Positions 1 through 7,245 of a stretch of DNA of 22,352 bases are shown here, in pieces (position 1 is the stretch's first letter; the number at the start of each line of letters is the position of its first letter). Below the pieces are notes generated by a model that did no database searches, had not been told where the DNA came from, and saw nothing but the letters and a program-made list of their open reading frames with translations. The position numbers and the translations under genes are program-made. Source of the stretch: Synergistales bacterium (GTDB taxonomy: Bacteria > Synergistota > Synergistia > Synergistales > Aminobacteriaceae); NCBI GenBank assembly GCA_025997955.1, contig BNVH01000065.1, positions 1 to 22,352 on the forward strand, read 5' to 3'.

Positions 1-248
1 TCAATATTTGCAAATTTTTCTTTTATATTCAACTTTTTCACCTCAATAATATTTTTTTGCTTTCTGTATATTATCAAGGTTTTATGTGTTTTTGTTAAGA
101 CTGAAAATTTTATGAAACGGCCGTGGACGAGATGTGATTTTCCATACCTGTTGTTTGCGTCATAAACTCTTCGCATATCAAAAATTGCCGCGGCGAAAAA
201 ATATGCAAAAAACGCTTAAGTTGTTGACATTGATTTGCAAATAGTCGC

Positions 249-278
249 TTGACATATTCAATAAACATAAGATAAGAT
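249..278 (+). promoter_or_regulatory. Putative sigma-70 type promoter
   Basis: TTGACA at 249-254 is followed after 18 bases by TAAGAT at 273-278. A second TTGACA lies at 224-229. The nearest real gene starts at 740, so the transcript would carry a long leader crossing the 8-bp repeat. This is inference from matches to the consensus only. Confidence 0.35.
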
Positions 279-368
279 TATTTTTAGAAATTTAAGATGA
301 ATTTTCCATTTGGGGGTAATTCTAGCGGTTTTTACCGATGTTTTTGATTCAAAAAAACTGTATAATTT

Positions 369-429
369 ACTCAGGTACTCAGGTACTCAGGTACTCAGGT
401 ACTCAGGTACTCAGGTACTCAGGTACTCA
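369..429. repeat. 8-bp tandem repeat, ACTCAGGT x7
   Basis: Seven perfect head-to-tail copies of ACTCAGGT (369-424) are followed by a partial copy (425-429). A TATAAT-like hexamer sits immediately upstream at 361-366. A perfect repeat of unit length 8 is prone to slipped-strand copy-number change, and each unit gained or lost would shift any reading frame that crosses it. No supported gene crosses it here. Confidence 0.9.
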
Positions 430-539
430 TTGTCATGGTCTAAAATCCCAACTTTGTGATTCTTTTTCTCTGAAATCAAAATTAATATATTGCGTTGAGT
501 CTCTTTTCGTGGTCGGTTTGCGCCGACGCAGAGAGTGAC

Positions 540-588
540 TTTTTGTGTTGTGAGACGGCGTTTAGAAAAGGCGACAGACGGTAGATTT
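540..588 (+). pseudogene. Decayed 3' end of a Synergist-CTERM protein gene
   Basis: The bases at 558-588 match the end of the CAP-domain gene (6260-6290) at 28 of 31 positions when the preceding G is included. In frame they read A-F-R-K-G-D-R-R-stop, against A-F-R-K-D-G-R-W-stop in the intact gene. Upstream of 557 the similarity fades, and the hydrophobic segment is no longer recognisable. I interpret it as the remnant of a lost surface-protein gene. Chance is unlikely given the match length, but the original protein cannot be identified. Confidence 0.5.
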
Positions 589-670
589 TGAGCACTTAAC
601 AGAAATCAATATGCAAATACCATACTAATGGGGCCACTTTAGTCCGTGTATATTACTGTCGCGTGTATCT

Positions 671-689
671 TGGATACAACAAGTATCCA
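671..689. promoter_or_regulatory. 7-bp inverted repeat upstream of lipoprotein gene
   Basis: TGGATAC (671-677) and GTATCCA (683-689) form a perfect 7-bp inverted repeat with a 5-base loop, about 50 bases before the ATG at 740. It could be an operator or a leader hairpin. No function can be assigned from sequence. Confidence 0.3.
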
Positions 690-739
690 TACAAATTTGC
701 TATGAAGATGTTGCAAAAAATCGAGAGGAGGCAGTTTTT

Positions 740-2941
740 ATGAATAATCGCAAATGGGCATTTTGGGGCGTCGTGGTAGTTATGTTTTTTGTGCTGATGA
801 GCGGAGGTTGCGGGGGCGGGGGTTCTTCTAACAGCGGCGACAATGGAGGCGGTAGTAAAATCTTAACTGTTACACCCCACAACGTAAAAATAGAAGCCGA
901 CCTGTCTTTGAAACTTGTCGCCAAAGGAGCGACCGGAAGTGTCACATGGCTACCTGATGATGAATCTGTAGTTACGGTTCAAAATGATGGAAGCGTGGAG
1001 GCTACGCTTTACGCTGTCGCGGAAGGCGAAACAGATATTGTCGTTTTGGACGACGGTGGGCGTGAAGCAATATGTCACGTTAAAGTGACGCGCGGAAGCA
1101 AACCTGAAGTTTCATATCAGGAAATTATCACTGAGATTCCTCTTATGGAGGAGGAGTATGTAAGAGTAACAGACGTAAAATTAAAGGATGACGTTTACAC
1201 TTTACTTAACAATGACAGTTATTTGTCGAACGAGACTTTAGTTGTGTTTTTAAACAATACCGCCCAGGCGTCTGAACGAAGTATTTTTATAGGCGCGGAG
1301 GATTTGCCGGTAGGTTCAGTTCTGGTTGTGCCGCCTGGAGGTCAAATACCAAGCGGGACGCAAGGAAGGATTCGTTCTTTGTCTATTGAGGGTGGCAAGG
1401 TTTATATCCTGTACGACCAAATCAGTACGGGCGACATCTTTGATGACCTAAAACTCGAATGGAATCTTTATTTTGACGAGCGCTTCTTACAGGATGAAAC
1501 AAATCTCCCCCAAATTAGTCATAGTAAAAAATCTATGGGTAAGCGTGCTGTCACAACACCTTTTTTAAACATTACAGTTAAAGATTTCTTAACTCTTGCG
1601 ACCACTATTAAACTGTCCGGCCATTATGAAGAGGCTACCAAAGACTATAAGATGACTGTCGGTATGGAAGCTGGAGTAACGGTATCGTTACCAGGTAAGA
1701 ATCGTGATGATGGAAAAAGTGAATATTTTACACTTAATTTCCCATTTCCTTTAGGTGTGATTCCGATGGGAATTAAATTCGATATCGAGGTAAGCGCCGG
1801 CATCGAAATTGGTGATTTTAATAAACTCAATGCAACTTATAAGGACGAGTATACGATGCATGTGAGGGATGGAAAAGCAGACAAACCAATTCATACTTCC
1901 GAATTTAAGTCTGACGCCAAATTCGACGAGGGTGTCAAAGGCTGGGAATTCCTTATCACTCCAAAAGCGCAAGTATATCTTTACGTTGGTGTTGAAGATA
2001 AAACAGTGAATGACGGAAGTGGTGTGGCGTATTATGCCTCTGGAGGTATAGCGGGTGAAGTCAAAAATGATTTTTCGTTTGATAATATAAAGCCTGACGA
2101 TATTGCGCTTTATGGAACTGGGGTTGGGGTTTATTCACAGTTTGAGCTCGCAGCAAAACTATTAGCGCGTGCCGGAGGGAAAATAAAACTTTTTAAGTTA
2201 ATAGATATAGGCAAGGATTTATCGGTTGAATACTCTCTTGGCAAGTGGCCGTTTAATCCTTCCTTTCTTTTTAAGTTGTGGCCTCTTACAGAGCAACTTA
2301 CTATAGACCCTCCCACCTTAAGCCTCAAAGTGGGCGAAACCTACCCAACTCCGCTCACCGTAAAATATGGCGATACTGTCCTCAATTCCGCAGATATAAA
2401 GTGGTCAAGCTCCAATAACGACATTACTACAGTAAATGGCGGCATTGTCACCGCGCATAAAGTGGGGACAACTACGATTACAGCGTCGTATACTCCTACT
2501 GGCGGAGAGGCTTTAGAAGAAGGTTGCGTTGTTACTGTCGAACGTTCGACATTTGACGTTTTTCAGGGAGTCTGGCAAGCCAAGAGTGGCTATTTAAGTG
2601 ATCGTGAAGTGGGAAATGGAACTTCGCCGAAAGGCTCTTTAAATATTACCAACGTCTCAATAAGCGAATCTACGATAACAGAAATTTTGAATGGAAATAT
2701 AAATTTTACAAACGGGCTATGGACACGCTTTGACAATGGCGAATATATTTTCAACAAGGCTTCGGACTCCATGCTGCAATGGAGGGGCTATCTTACCGTA
2801 TTTCATGAAAATGAGAACGGAAGCCATACGCATCTTGAGCTTACCGATATGACTTTGACGTTAAAAGACAATGATACATTGGTTTTCCATAGCAAAAACG
2901 GTTTTGCTGAAGTTGAAATCGTTTTTGCGCGCTCGAAGTAG
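740..2941 (+). CDS. Large lipoprotein with two bacterial Ig-like (Big2) domains
   Basis: A 733-residue exported protein. The start ATG follows a good ribosome binding site (GAGAGGAGG, 723-731). Residues 1-24 are a signal peptide ending in MSGGC, so Cys24 is the probable lipidated residue; the lipobox is imperfect (S-G-G before Cys). A Gly/Ser-rich linker follows. Residues about 41-117 and 518-602 look like Big2 Ig-like folds: both begin L-T-V/I-x-P and carry the V-T-W or I-K-W-S-S strand and the G-x-T-x-I strand. The 400 residues between them, and the C-terminal 130, match no family I recognise. The protein probably sits on the outer face of a membrane as an adhesin or scaffold, though that role is inferred. 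Base composition is more AT-rich than the core genes from 8600 on, which fits accessory DNA. Confidence 0.85.
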   Translation: MNNRKWAFWGVVVVMFFVLMSGGCGGGGSSNSGDNGGGSKILTVTPHNVKIEADLSLKLVAKGATGSVTWLPDDESVVTVQNDGSVEATLYAVAEGETDIVVLDDGGREAICHVKVTRGSKPEVSYQEIITEIPLMEEEYVRVTDVKLKDDVYTLLNNDSYLSNETLVVFLNNTAQASERSIFIGAEDLPVGSVLVVPPGGQIPSGTQGRIRSLSIEGGKVYILYDQISTGDIFDDLKLEWNLYFDERFLQDETNLPQISHSKKSMGKRAVTTPFLNITVKDFLTLATTIKLSGHYEEATKDYKMTVGMEAGVTVSLPGKNRDDGKSEYFTLNFPFPLGVIPMGIKFDIEVSAGIEIGDFNKLNATYKDEYTMHVRDGKADKPIHTSEFKSDAKFDEGVKGWEFLITPKAQVYLYVGVEDKTVNDGSGVAYYASGGIAGEVKNDFSFDNIKPDDIALYGTGVGVYSQFELAAKLLARAGGKIKLFKLIDIGKDLSVEYSLGKWPFNPSFLFKLWPLTEQLTIDPPTLSLKVGETYPTPLTVKYGDTVLNSADIKWSSSNNDITTVNGGIVTAHKVGTTTITASYTPTGGEALEEGCVVTVERSTFDVFQGVWQAKSGYLSDREVGNGTSPKGSLNITNVSISESTITEILNGNINFTNGLWTRFDNGEYIFNKASDSMLQWRGYLTVFHENENGSHTHLELTDMTLTLKDNDTLVFHSKNGFAEVEIVFARSK

Positions 2942-2987
2942 GTTTAGAAGCCGCTATTGTTAAAATCGTAAAGGAGAAACTCACACT

Positions 2988-4864
2988 ATGCTCAAAAAAT
3001 GCAAATTTTCTTTTTTCCTCTCGTGGCTGATGATCGCTTTCAGTCCTCTTTTTGCCGAGGCCCTTACCGGCAGTCAGCTCAATCTTTTCGAGCAAAAGGC
3101 CGAGGCGTTGTTTCAGCAGTCGCAAGCCCCCGGAATGGCCATCGCCATTGTCGAGGGAGGGCAGGTCGTTTACGCTAAGGGGTTCGGCGTAAAGAAACTT
3201 GGAGGCAGTGACCCTGTTAATCCCGATACGGCTTTCCGTATCGCCTCCTGTACTAAAGCCTTTACCGCGATGGGCATAGGAATGCTTGTCGATGACGGGA
3301 AATTGTCCTGGTCGAATAATGTGCTTCAATATCTTCCGGATTTCAGACTGAGCAACGAAACGTACACGCAAGACTTCCGTGTGGACGACATCATGTCTCA
3401 GCGCAGCGGTTTTCCTGAACGCGCGGGACAGATTCTTTCGGGATTGGGCTACGACCGGCAATACATCTATGATACGCTTCGTTATATACGCTTTGAAAAT
3501 CCTTTGCGGACACAGTACGCCTATCAGAACAACCTGTTTATCCTTTCCGCGGCGCTTACGGAGAAAGTCACCGGGCGAGCTGGGAAAGTTTTCTCTATGA
3601 AAGGATTTTTAGACCGCTGGGTATGGCAAACACCTCCGTAACAGCGGAAGGGCTAAAGAATACGGCAAACCAGGCAAGGGGGCATGAAATAGCCTCCGGG
3701 ACTCCGATTCCGGTTTCCGACGAAGGATGGACGTACTCGGGCAACTACGTCACCGCTCCGGCCGGAGGTATAGCTTCGAGCGTCAACGATATGGCGAAGT
3801 GGCTTTTGCTGCACTTGAACGGAGGAATGCACAACGGCGTTCAGTTGGTAAGGCCTGAAACGCTGAATTTCCTTTTTACGCCGGCCAGTACCGTATTGGA
3901 ACATTACAGGAATTACTACTGCCAGGGTTGGATTAAGTCATACTATAACGATCATACTGTAATGAACCATGTGGGAGCGGACGTCGGTTCAACCAGCGGC
4001 GTTGTATTATTGCCGGAAGTCGGAGCGGGCTTCGTCATACTCGTCAACGGCAGGGGCGAAAAGCAAGAAGTGGTAGACAGAATGCTGTGGCTTTTCCCGG
4101 AACTCTATTACACGGGGACAATACAAGCCGCCCCGCTGAAAGAGGACGCGAAGAAGATTTCCTCTCAGCAATATGTTCAGGCCCAATATTCTCAATATGA
4201 GGGGACGTACAAAAACAGCCTGTACGGGAAAATGCTGGTTCGGGAAGCGGGAGGTTATCTTACTGTCCATATGGGGCCAAACTTAGATTATTATTACATG
4301 CGGCTGTCATATCAGGGAAATGACCGATTCGTCGATGACTGGGGGAAGCGAGTGGAATTTACTCAGGACGGAAACGGACATTATAAAGTGCGGGTCGAGG
4401 ATCTGGATGACGGCGTTGATGCGTATTTTTCATTAGTTGAACCGCTTCCGGACGAAGAGCGTGAATTTACGGTTACGTTCAACTCGCTGGGCGGTAGCGC
4501 CGTGCCGTCTATAACCAACGTGCGCTCAGGCGCGAAGATAACAAAGCCGACCGACCCGACGAGAGCTGGCTACACTTTTACTGGCTGGTATCGTGACAGC
4601 GGACTTTCACGATTATGGAATTTTTCCACGGATGCGGTGACTGCCAATATCACACTTTACGCGAAATGGACGGCAAATACTACTCCTACTCCTACTCCTA
4701 CTCCTACTCCTACTCCTACCCCTACCCCTACCCCTACTCCCACGCCGCCTGTAAACGACGCCGAGGGCGGAAGTAAAAGCGGCGGCGGTTGCGACGCTGG
4801 CTTTGGCGTAGCGGCGTTTTTGATCGTCGGCTTGCTTGGCCTGAAGGTTACGAAGAAGAAATAA
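2988..4864 (+). pseudogene. Serine beta-lactamase-family surface protein with a -1 frameshift
   Basis: The gene is read in two frames. The first runs from ATG 2988 (AAAGGAG upstream) and goes wrong after about residue 197. Restoring one base at about 3576-3581 joins it to the second frame, which continues T-G-R-x-W-E-S-F-L-Y-E-R-I-F-R-P-L-G-M, exactly as expected for the family. The joined product is about 625 residues: signal peptide (1-25), class C-like penicillin-binding fold with S87-C-T-K90, Y179-Q-N181 and a later H-V-G motif, a DUF3471-like domain (about 4190-4440), one InlB/Listeria-Bacteroides-type repeat (about 4465-4670), a Thr-Pro linker and a Synergist-CTERM tail (G-G-G-C, hydrophobic segment, K-K-K). 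Family members are secreted peptidases, esterases or beta-lactamases; the substrate cannot be told. The break is not at a homopolymer, so it may be true decay or a sequencing error. Confidence 0.85.
4682..4740 (+). repeat. Hexanucleotide repeat encoding a Thr-Pro linker
   Basis: Near-perfect ACTCCT/ACCCCT hexamers encode about ten Thr-Pro pairs between the InlB-type repeat and the C-terminal sorting signal. The unit is a multiple of three, so copy-number change would lengthen or shorten the surface spacer without breaking the frame. Confidence 0.9.
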
Positions 4865-4962
4865 CTCAGATCTGACGAAGTAGAAAGTGTTACGATGTAC
4901 GTTAACGTTCCATCGGCAGCGAATGCCGTATTCGATTCAATGAAAGAGAGGACTTTAAAATA

Positions 4963-5040
4963 ATGAAAAAGAATTTGGCTTTATGGATGTTTGTCGTCTT
5001 GGGAGTTTTTATTTTCATGTCCGGCGGATGCGGTAGATAA
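4963..5040 (+). CDS. 25-residue lipoprotein signal-peptide stub
   Basis: A very short reading frame starts at ATG 4963 behind GAGAGG (4946-4951). It encodes a basic N-terminus, a hydrophobic core and M-S-G-G-C-G-R, then stops. The M-S-G-G-C lipobox is the same as in the lipoprotein at 740. It may be the start of a lipoprotein gene whose body has been lost, or a genuine tiny lipopeptide. A 22-codon frame (ATG 4895) ends at TAATG and overlaps its start codon, which would allow translational coupling. A hairpin follows at 5070-5099. I favour a remnant. Confidence 0.4.
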   Translation: MKKNLALWMFVVLGVFIFMSGGCGR

Positions 5041-5069
5041 AGAAGCGTCGAAGCTTTAGGAACATAGGC

Positions 5070-5099
5070 TCCGGGGTAATAATCAAAACCCACCCCGGA
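5070..5099 (+). terminator. Weak hairpin terminator or leader hairpin
   Basis: TCCGGGGT (5070-5077) and ACCCCGGA (5092-5099) pair perfectly over 8 bp with a 14-base loop. They are followed by ACTTCGTTTT, a weak T tract. It lies after the 25-residue stub and before the CAP gene. Confidence 0.4.
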
Positions 5100-5126
5100 A
5101 CTTCGTTTTGAAAGGAGAGGTTTGAG

Positions 5127-6287
5127 TTGTTGAGAAAAACAGTTTGCGCGTTTTTGTTTGTTGTCGCGATATTCTCGACTTTCGTTGTTGTCCCCGAAAC
5201 GGCGGCGGCCGATTTTGAAAGCAGGAAACAGGAGATCATAGCGCGGTACGAATATGCAAAGCCGACGTACTCCGGCAGTGTGTACGACCAACAGCCTTCG
5301 GTGAAATATCCGTATTCCATTGGTAAAGTGGCTGACGGATATTTAAACGACGGACTCAAGATGTTTAACTTTGTCCGTTTTTTGGCGGGATTGCCGAGCG
5401 ATGTGGCTATCTCTAACGAGTTGACCGATCAAGCCCAGCATGGCGCAGTGCTTCTTGCCGCCAGTGGGACGCTGACTCATTGGCCCAAAAAGCCGTCGGA
5501 TATGCCAACGGACTTTTTTGACATAGGCTATTCCAGCACAACGAGCAGCAATCTTGCTCAGGCAAACGACACTATTGCCGAAGTTGTCTATGGATGGATG
5601 AAAGACAATCATGATCAGTTGAACTTAACCACAACAGGTCATAGAAGGTGGCTTTTGAGTCCATTGCTCTTAAAAACAGGGTTCGGCGTCGCCGGAGACG
5701 GTTATGCAAGATATTTTGCAGGGCAGGTTTTTGATTCAAGCCGTTCGGGTTACGAAGTCCCCGATCATATTTCATGGCCCGGAGGCGCGGCTTTTCCAAA
5801 TAGTTTTATGGACCCGAAATCACAATGGAGTATTCAGCTTAACGCGGCGAAATATCAACAACCCGGCCTGAACGACGTAACCGTAAAATTGACCTGTGTC
5901 TCGGATAATAAGACTTGGGATTTTTCCGCGCAATATAACACATATAGCGAGAGCAACCGCTTTTTCAACGTGGACAATCAGGGGTACGGAGGCTGGGAAG
6001 TGCCGTATTGCGTCATTTTTAGGCCCGAGGGAATCACAAAATATTCCGGCGAATACAAAGTCTCCGTGTCAGGTCTAAAGCTCATCGACGGAAGCCCGAC
6101 AACGCTTGACTACACTGTAGAGTTTTTTGACATTAACATTGTCACTCCAACCCCCCCTACACCTCAACCTGAACCACCCATAACTGACGGTAGAGGTAAG
6201 GATGGCGGAGGCGGGTGTTCGGTCACGGGATTAGGTTTGTTTGTTTTCGCTCTCGCGATGGCGTTTAGAAAAGACGGCAGATGGTAG
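5127..6287 (+). CDS. Secreted CAP-domain protein with Synergist-CTERM sorting signal
   Basis: A 386-residue protein. Two adjacent TTG codons (5127 and 5130) follow a strong ribosome binding site (AAAGGAGAGG, 5111-5120), so translation starts at a TTG; 5127 has the better spacing. Residues 1-28 are a signal peptide with cleavage near T-A-A-A. Residues about 70-200 form a CAP (SCP/PR-1/YkwD-like) domain, with an F-N-x-x-R helix, Gln/His-rich positions, an S-G-T-L-T-H-W segment and a later G-H-R-R-W-L-L-S motif. A beta-rich region follows, then a Pro-rich linker and a C-terminal G-G-G-G-C, hydrophobic stretch and R-K-D-G-R-W tail. Bacterial CAP proteins are extracellular and of varied, mostly unknown function. 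Shared tail type and position suggest it is displayed alongside the product of 2988-4864. The processing enzyme for the tail is not in this window. Confidence 0.85.
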   Translation: MLRKTVCAFLFVVAIFSTFVVVPETAAADFESRKQEIIARYEYAKPTYSGSVYDQQPSVKYPYSIGKVADGYLNDGLKMFNFVRFLAGLPSDVAISNELTDQAQHGAVLLAASGTLTHWPKKPSDMPTDFFDIGYSSTTSSNLAQANDTIAEVVYGWMKDNHDQLNLTTTGHRRWLLSPLLLKTGFGVAGDGYARYFAGQVFDSSRSGYEVPDHISWPGGAAFPNSFMDPKSQWSIQLNAAKYQQPGLNDVTVKLTCVSDNKTWDFSAQYNTYSESNRFFNVDNQGYGGWEVPYCVIFRPEGITKYSGEYKVSVSGLKLIDGSPTTLDYTVEFFDINIVTPTPPTPQPEPPITDGRGKDGGGGCSVTGLGLFVFALAMAFRKDGRW

Positions 6288-6290
6288 ATT

Positions 6291-6382
6291 GCCGCAAGTC
6301 GCCCCGTTTTCTTGCCCGTTACCCCGACGGGGCGATAATCGACGAAACTCAGCATATAGGCAACGTGGATAAAGTTCTCTAC
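6291..6382 (+). pseudogene. Debris copy of the AAA/DUF4143 ATPase gene with in-frame internal deletion
   Basis: Bases 6306-6353 match 7439-7486 with one mismatch, and 6354-6382 match 7673-7701 exactly. The 186 bases between (62 codons) are absent, leaving the frame intact. A weaker match with small indels extends left to about 6291, directly after the CAP gene stop. In frame it encodes the Walker B region (D-G-A-I-I-D-E-T-Q) joined to I-G-N-V-D-K-V-L-Y, and then hits a TAA. There is no start codon or Walker A, so it is not a functional ATPase. The high identity implies a recent duplication of, or conversion with, the gene at 7246. Confidence 0.85.
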
Positions 6383-6403
6383 TCATAAATTACTTATCTC
6401 GCG

Positions 6404-6781
6404 TTACTTCGCCCGTTGCAAAATCAGTTCAAGCAATTGCCCGTCGCTCATTGTTTCGTTCGCCAACTCCAAGCCAATACGGACAACATCGTCGTCCGAA
6501 AAATCAACCTTGATGTGGTTCACTTCCAACAGCACCATCATCACATAAACACCGACACGCTTGTTGCCGTCCGCGAACGGGTGATTGCAAACAAGTCCAT
6601 AGGCAATTCGTGCAATCTTCGCCGCCACGGACGGGTACAGTTCCACGTTATCAAACGTCTGAAACGGAGCGGCTAACGCTGATTCAAGCAAGCCCTCATC
6701 GCGGATTCCGTCCAACCCACCCGTGCTGTCCAAGAGGCGTTTATGCAGACGTTTCACTTGCTCCTTGTTCAGAGTAATCAC
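6404..6781 (-). CDS. doc: Doc-type Fic-fold toxin (death on curing)
   Basis: A 125-residue protein, the usual Doc length. The Fic/Doc signature H67-P-F-A-D-G-N-K-R75 is complete, followed by V-G-V-Y-V. Doc toxins phosphorylate elongation factor EF-Tu and stop translation; this follows from the family. The start is GTG at 6781, and GTGA overlaps the stop of the upstream antitoxin by four bases, so the pair is translationally coupled, with antitoxin first as in phd-doc. The module lies between the debris and the intact copy of the ATPase gene and is transcribed against both. Confidence 0.92.
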   Translation of the reverse strand: MITLNKEQVKRLHKRLLDSTGGLDGIRDEGLLESALAAPFQTFDNVELYPSVAAKIARIAYGLVCNHPFADGNKRVGVYVMMVLLEVNHIKVDFSDDDVVRIGLELANETMSDGQLLELILQRAK

Positions 6782-7020
6782 TTTGCCAATTCTTCAAACG
6801 CCTTGATGTGCTTCGCCAAAATGCGTGTAGCCGCCGCGTCCACACTATCGTCATCCGCGTCGATGTTTTGGCGAAACAAGCCGTAATCCAAAAGGACATA
6901 GCGCGGCACGTTGTTTTTTAAGATGATAGCTGTTCCCTTTGCGTCCACAAGACGGGCAACCCTTGAAAAGTTTTGGTTGGCTTCCGAGATTGAAACAAGG
7001 TTTTCTACGTTGATATTCAT
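6778..7020 (-). CDS. phd: Phd/YefM-type antitoxin
   Basis: I choose the ATG at 7020, giving 80 residues: GGAGGTG lies 6 bases upstream, and a good promoter (7040-7068) would overlap any longer N-terminus. The N-terminal half (V-S-I-S-E-A-N-Q-N-F-S-R-V) is the DNA-binding Phd/YefM fold. A strand-rich middle (T-A-I-I-L-K-N-N-V-P-R-Y-V-L-L-D) follows, then an acidic C-terminus expected to wrap and block the toxin. Antitoxins of this class repress their own operon. The gene ends in TGA inside the start of doc. Confidence 0.85.
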   Translation of the reverse strand: MNINVENLVSISEANQNFSRVARLVDAKGTAIILKNNVPRYVLLDYGLFRQNIDADDDSVDAAATRILAKHIKAFEELAK

Positions 7021-7039
7021 TTCAGCACCTCCAACAAAT

Positions 7040-7068
7040 ACTATAACACGTTGATAGGATAAATACAA
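7040..7068 (-). promoter_or_regulatory. Promoter of the phd-doc operon
   Basis: On the - strand TTGTAT (7063-7068) and TATAGT (7040-7045) are separated by exactly 17 bases. The predicted start lies just upstream of the GGAGG of the antitoxin, giving a very short leader. Confidence 0.6.
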
Positions 7069-7187
7069 CCTAAAAACCGAGCCGAATGTAAATTTTCTGT
7101 GAACATGATCAGAAAGTCCTTGACAACTCGTTATTCAAGCAGATAGGTAGAATAAATAATATCCCCGTCGTTTCAACTTGCAATAGA

Positions 7188-7228
7188 ATCTATGCAGATT
7201 GTAAATCAGATTGACAATCTGCATAGAT
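7188..7228. promoter_or_regulatory. 15-bp perfect inverted repeat before the ATPase gene
   Basis: The arms 7188-7202 and 7214-7228 (ATCTATGCAGATTGT and its complement) pair perfectly around an 11-base loop. The right arm ends 17 bases before the ATG at 7246, where no Shine-Dalgarno sequence is visible. TTGACA at 7120-7125 could be the -35 box of the promoter, but the -10 box is unclear. The element may be an operator, an attenuator or a translation-control hairpin. Confidence 0.6.
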
Positions 7229-7245
7229 AGTTCTAAACTGCTTAT

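Larger units (their letters stand above)
1..739. other. AT-rich intergenic region with promoter, tandem repeat and gene debris
   Basis: No convincing gene is visible over about 740 bases. The stretch holds a promoter-like pair (249-278), an 8-bp tandem repeat (369-429), a decayed copy of a Synergist-CTERM gene end (557-588) and a small hairpin (671-689) before the lipoprotein gene at 740. A motif near 103-125 (GAAAATTTTATGAAACGGCC) recurs in two other intergenic regions of this window. The reading frame that crosses the tandem repeat (338-538) has no ribosome binding site and is not called. Confidence 0.6.

Noticed and set aside
369..429. CRISPR array
   Set aside because: The units are only 8 bp and directly adjacent with no spacers; this is a simple tandem repeat.
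338..538. Open frame of 66 codons across the 8-bp repeat
   Set aside because: It has no ribosome binding site and most of its middle is the repeat. The tail resembles a sorting signal, so it is noted as possible debris, not as a gene.
2841..3461. 206-codon open frame on the - strand across the lipoprotein and beta-lactamase genes
   Set aside because: It spans two convincing genes on the other strand and has no recognisable content.
7021..7068. 16-residue N-terminal extension of the Phd antitoxin
   Set aside because: It would cover the ribosome binding site and the promoter of the operon. The internal ATG at 7020 is better placed.
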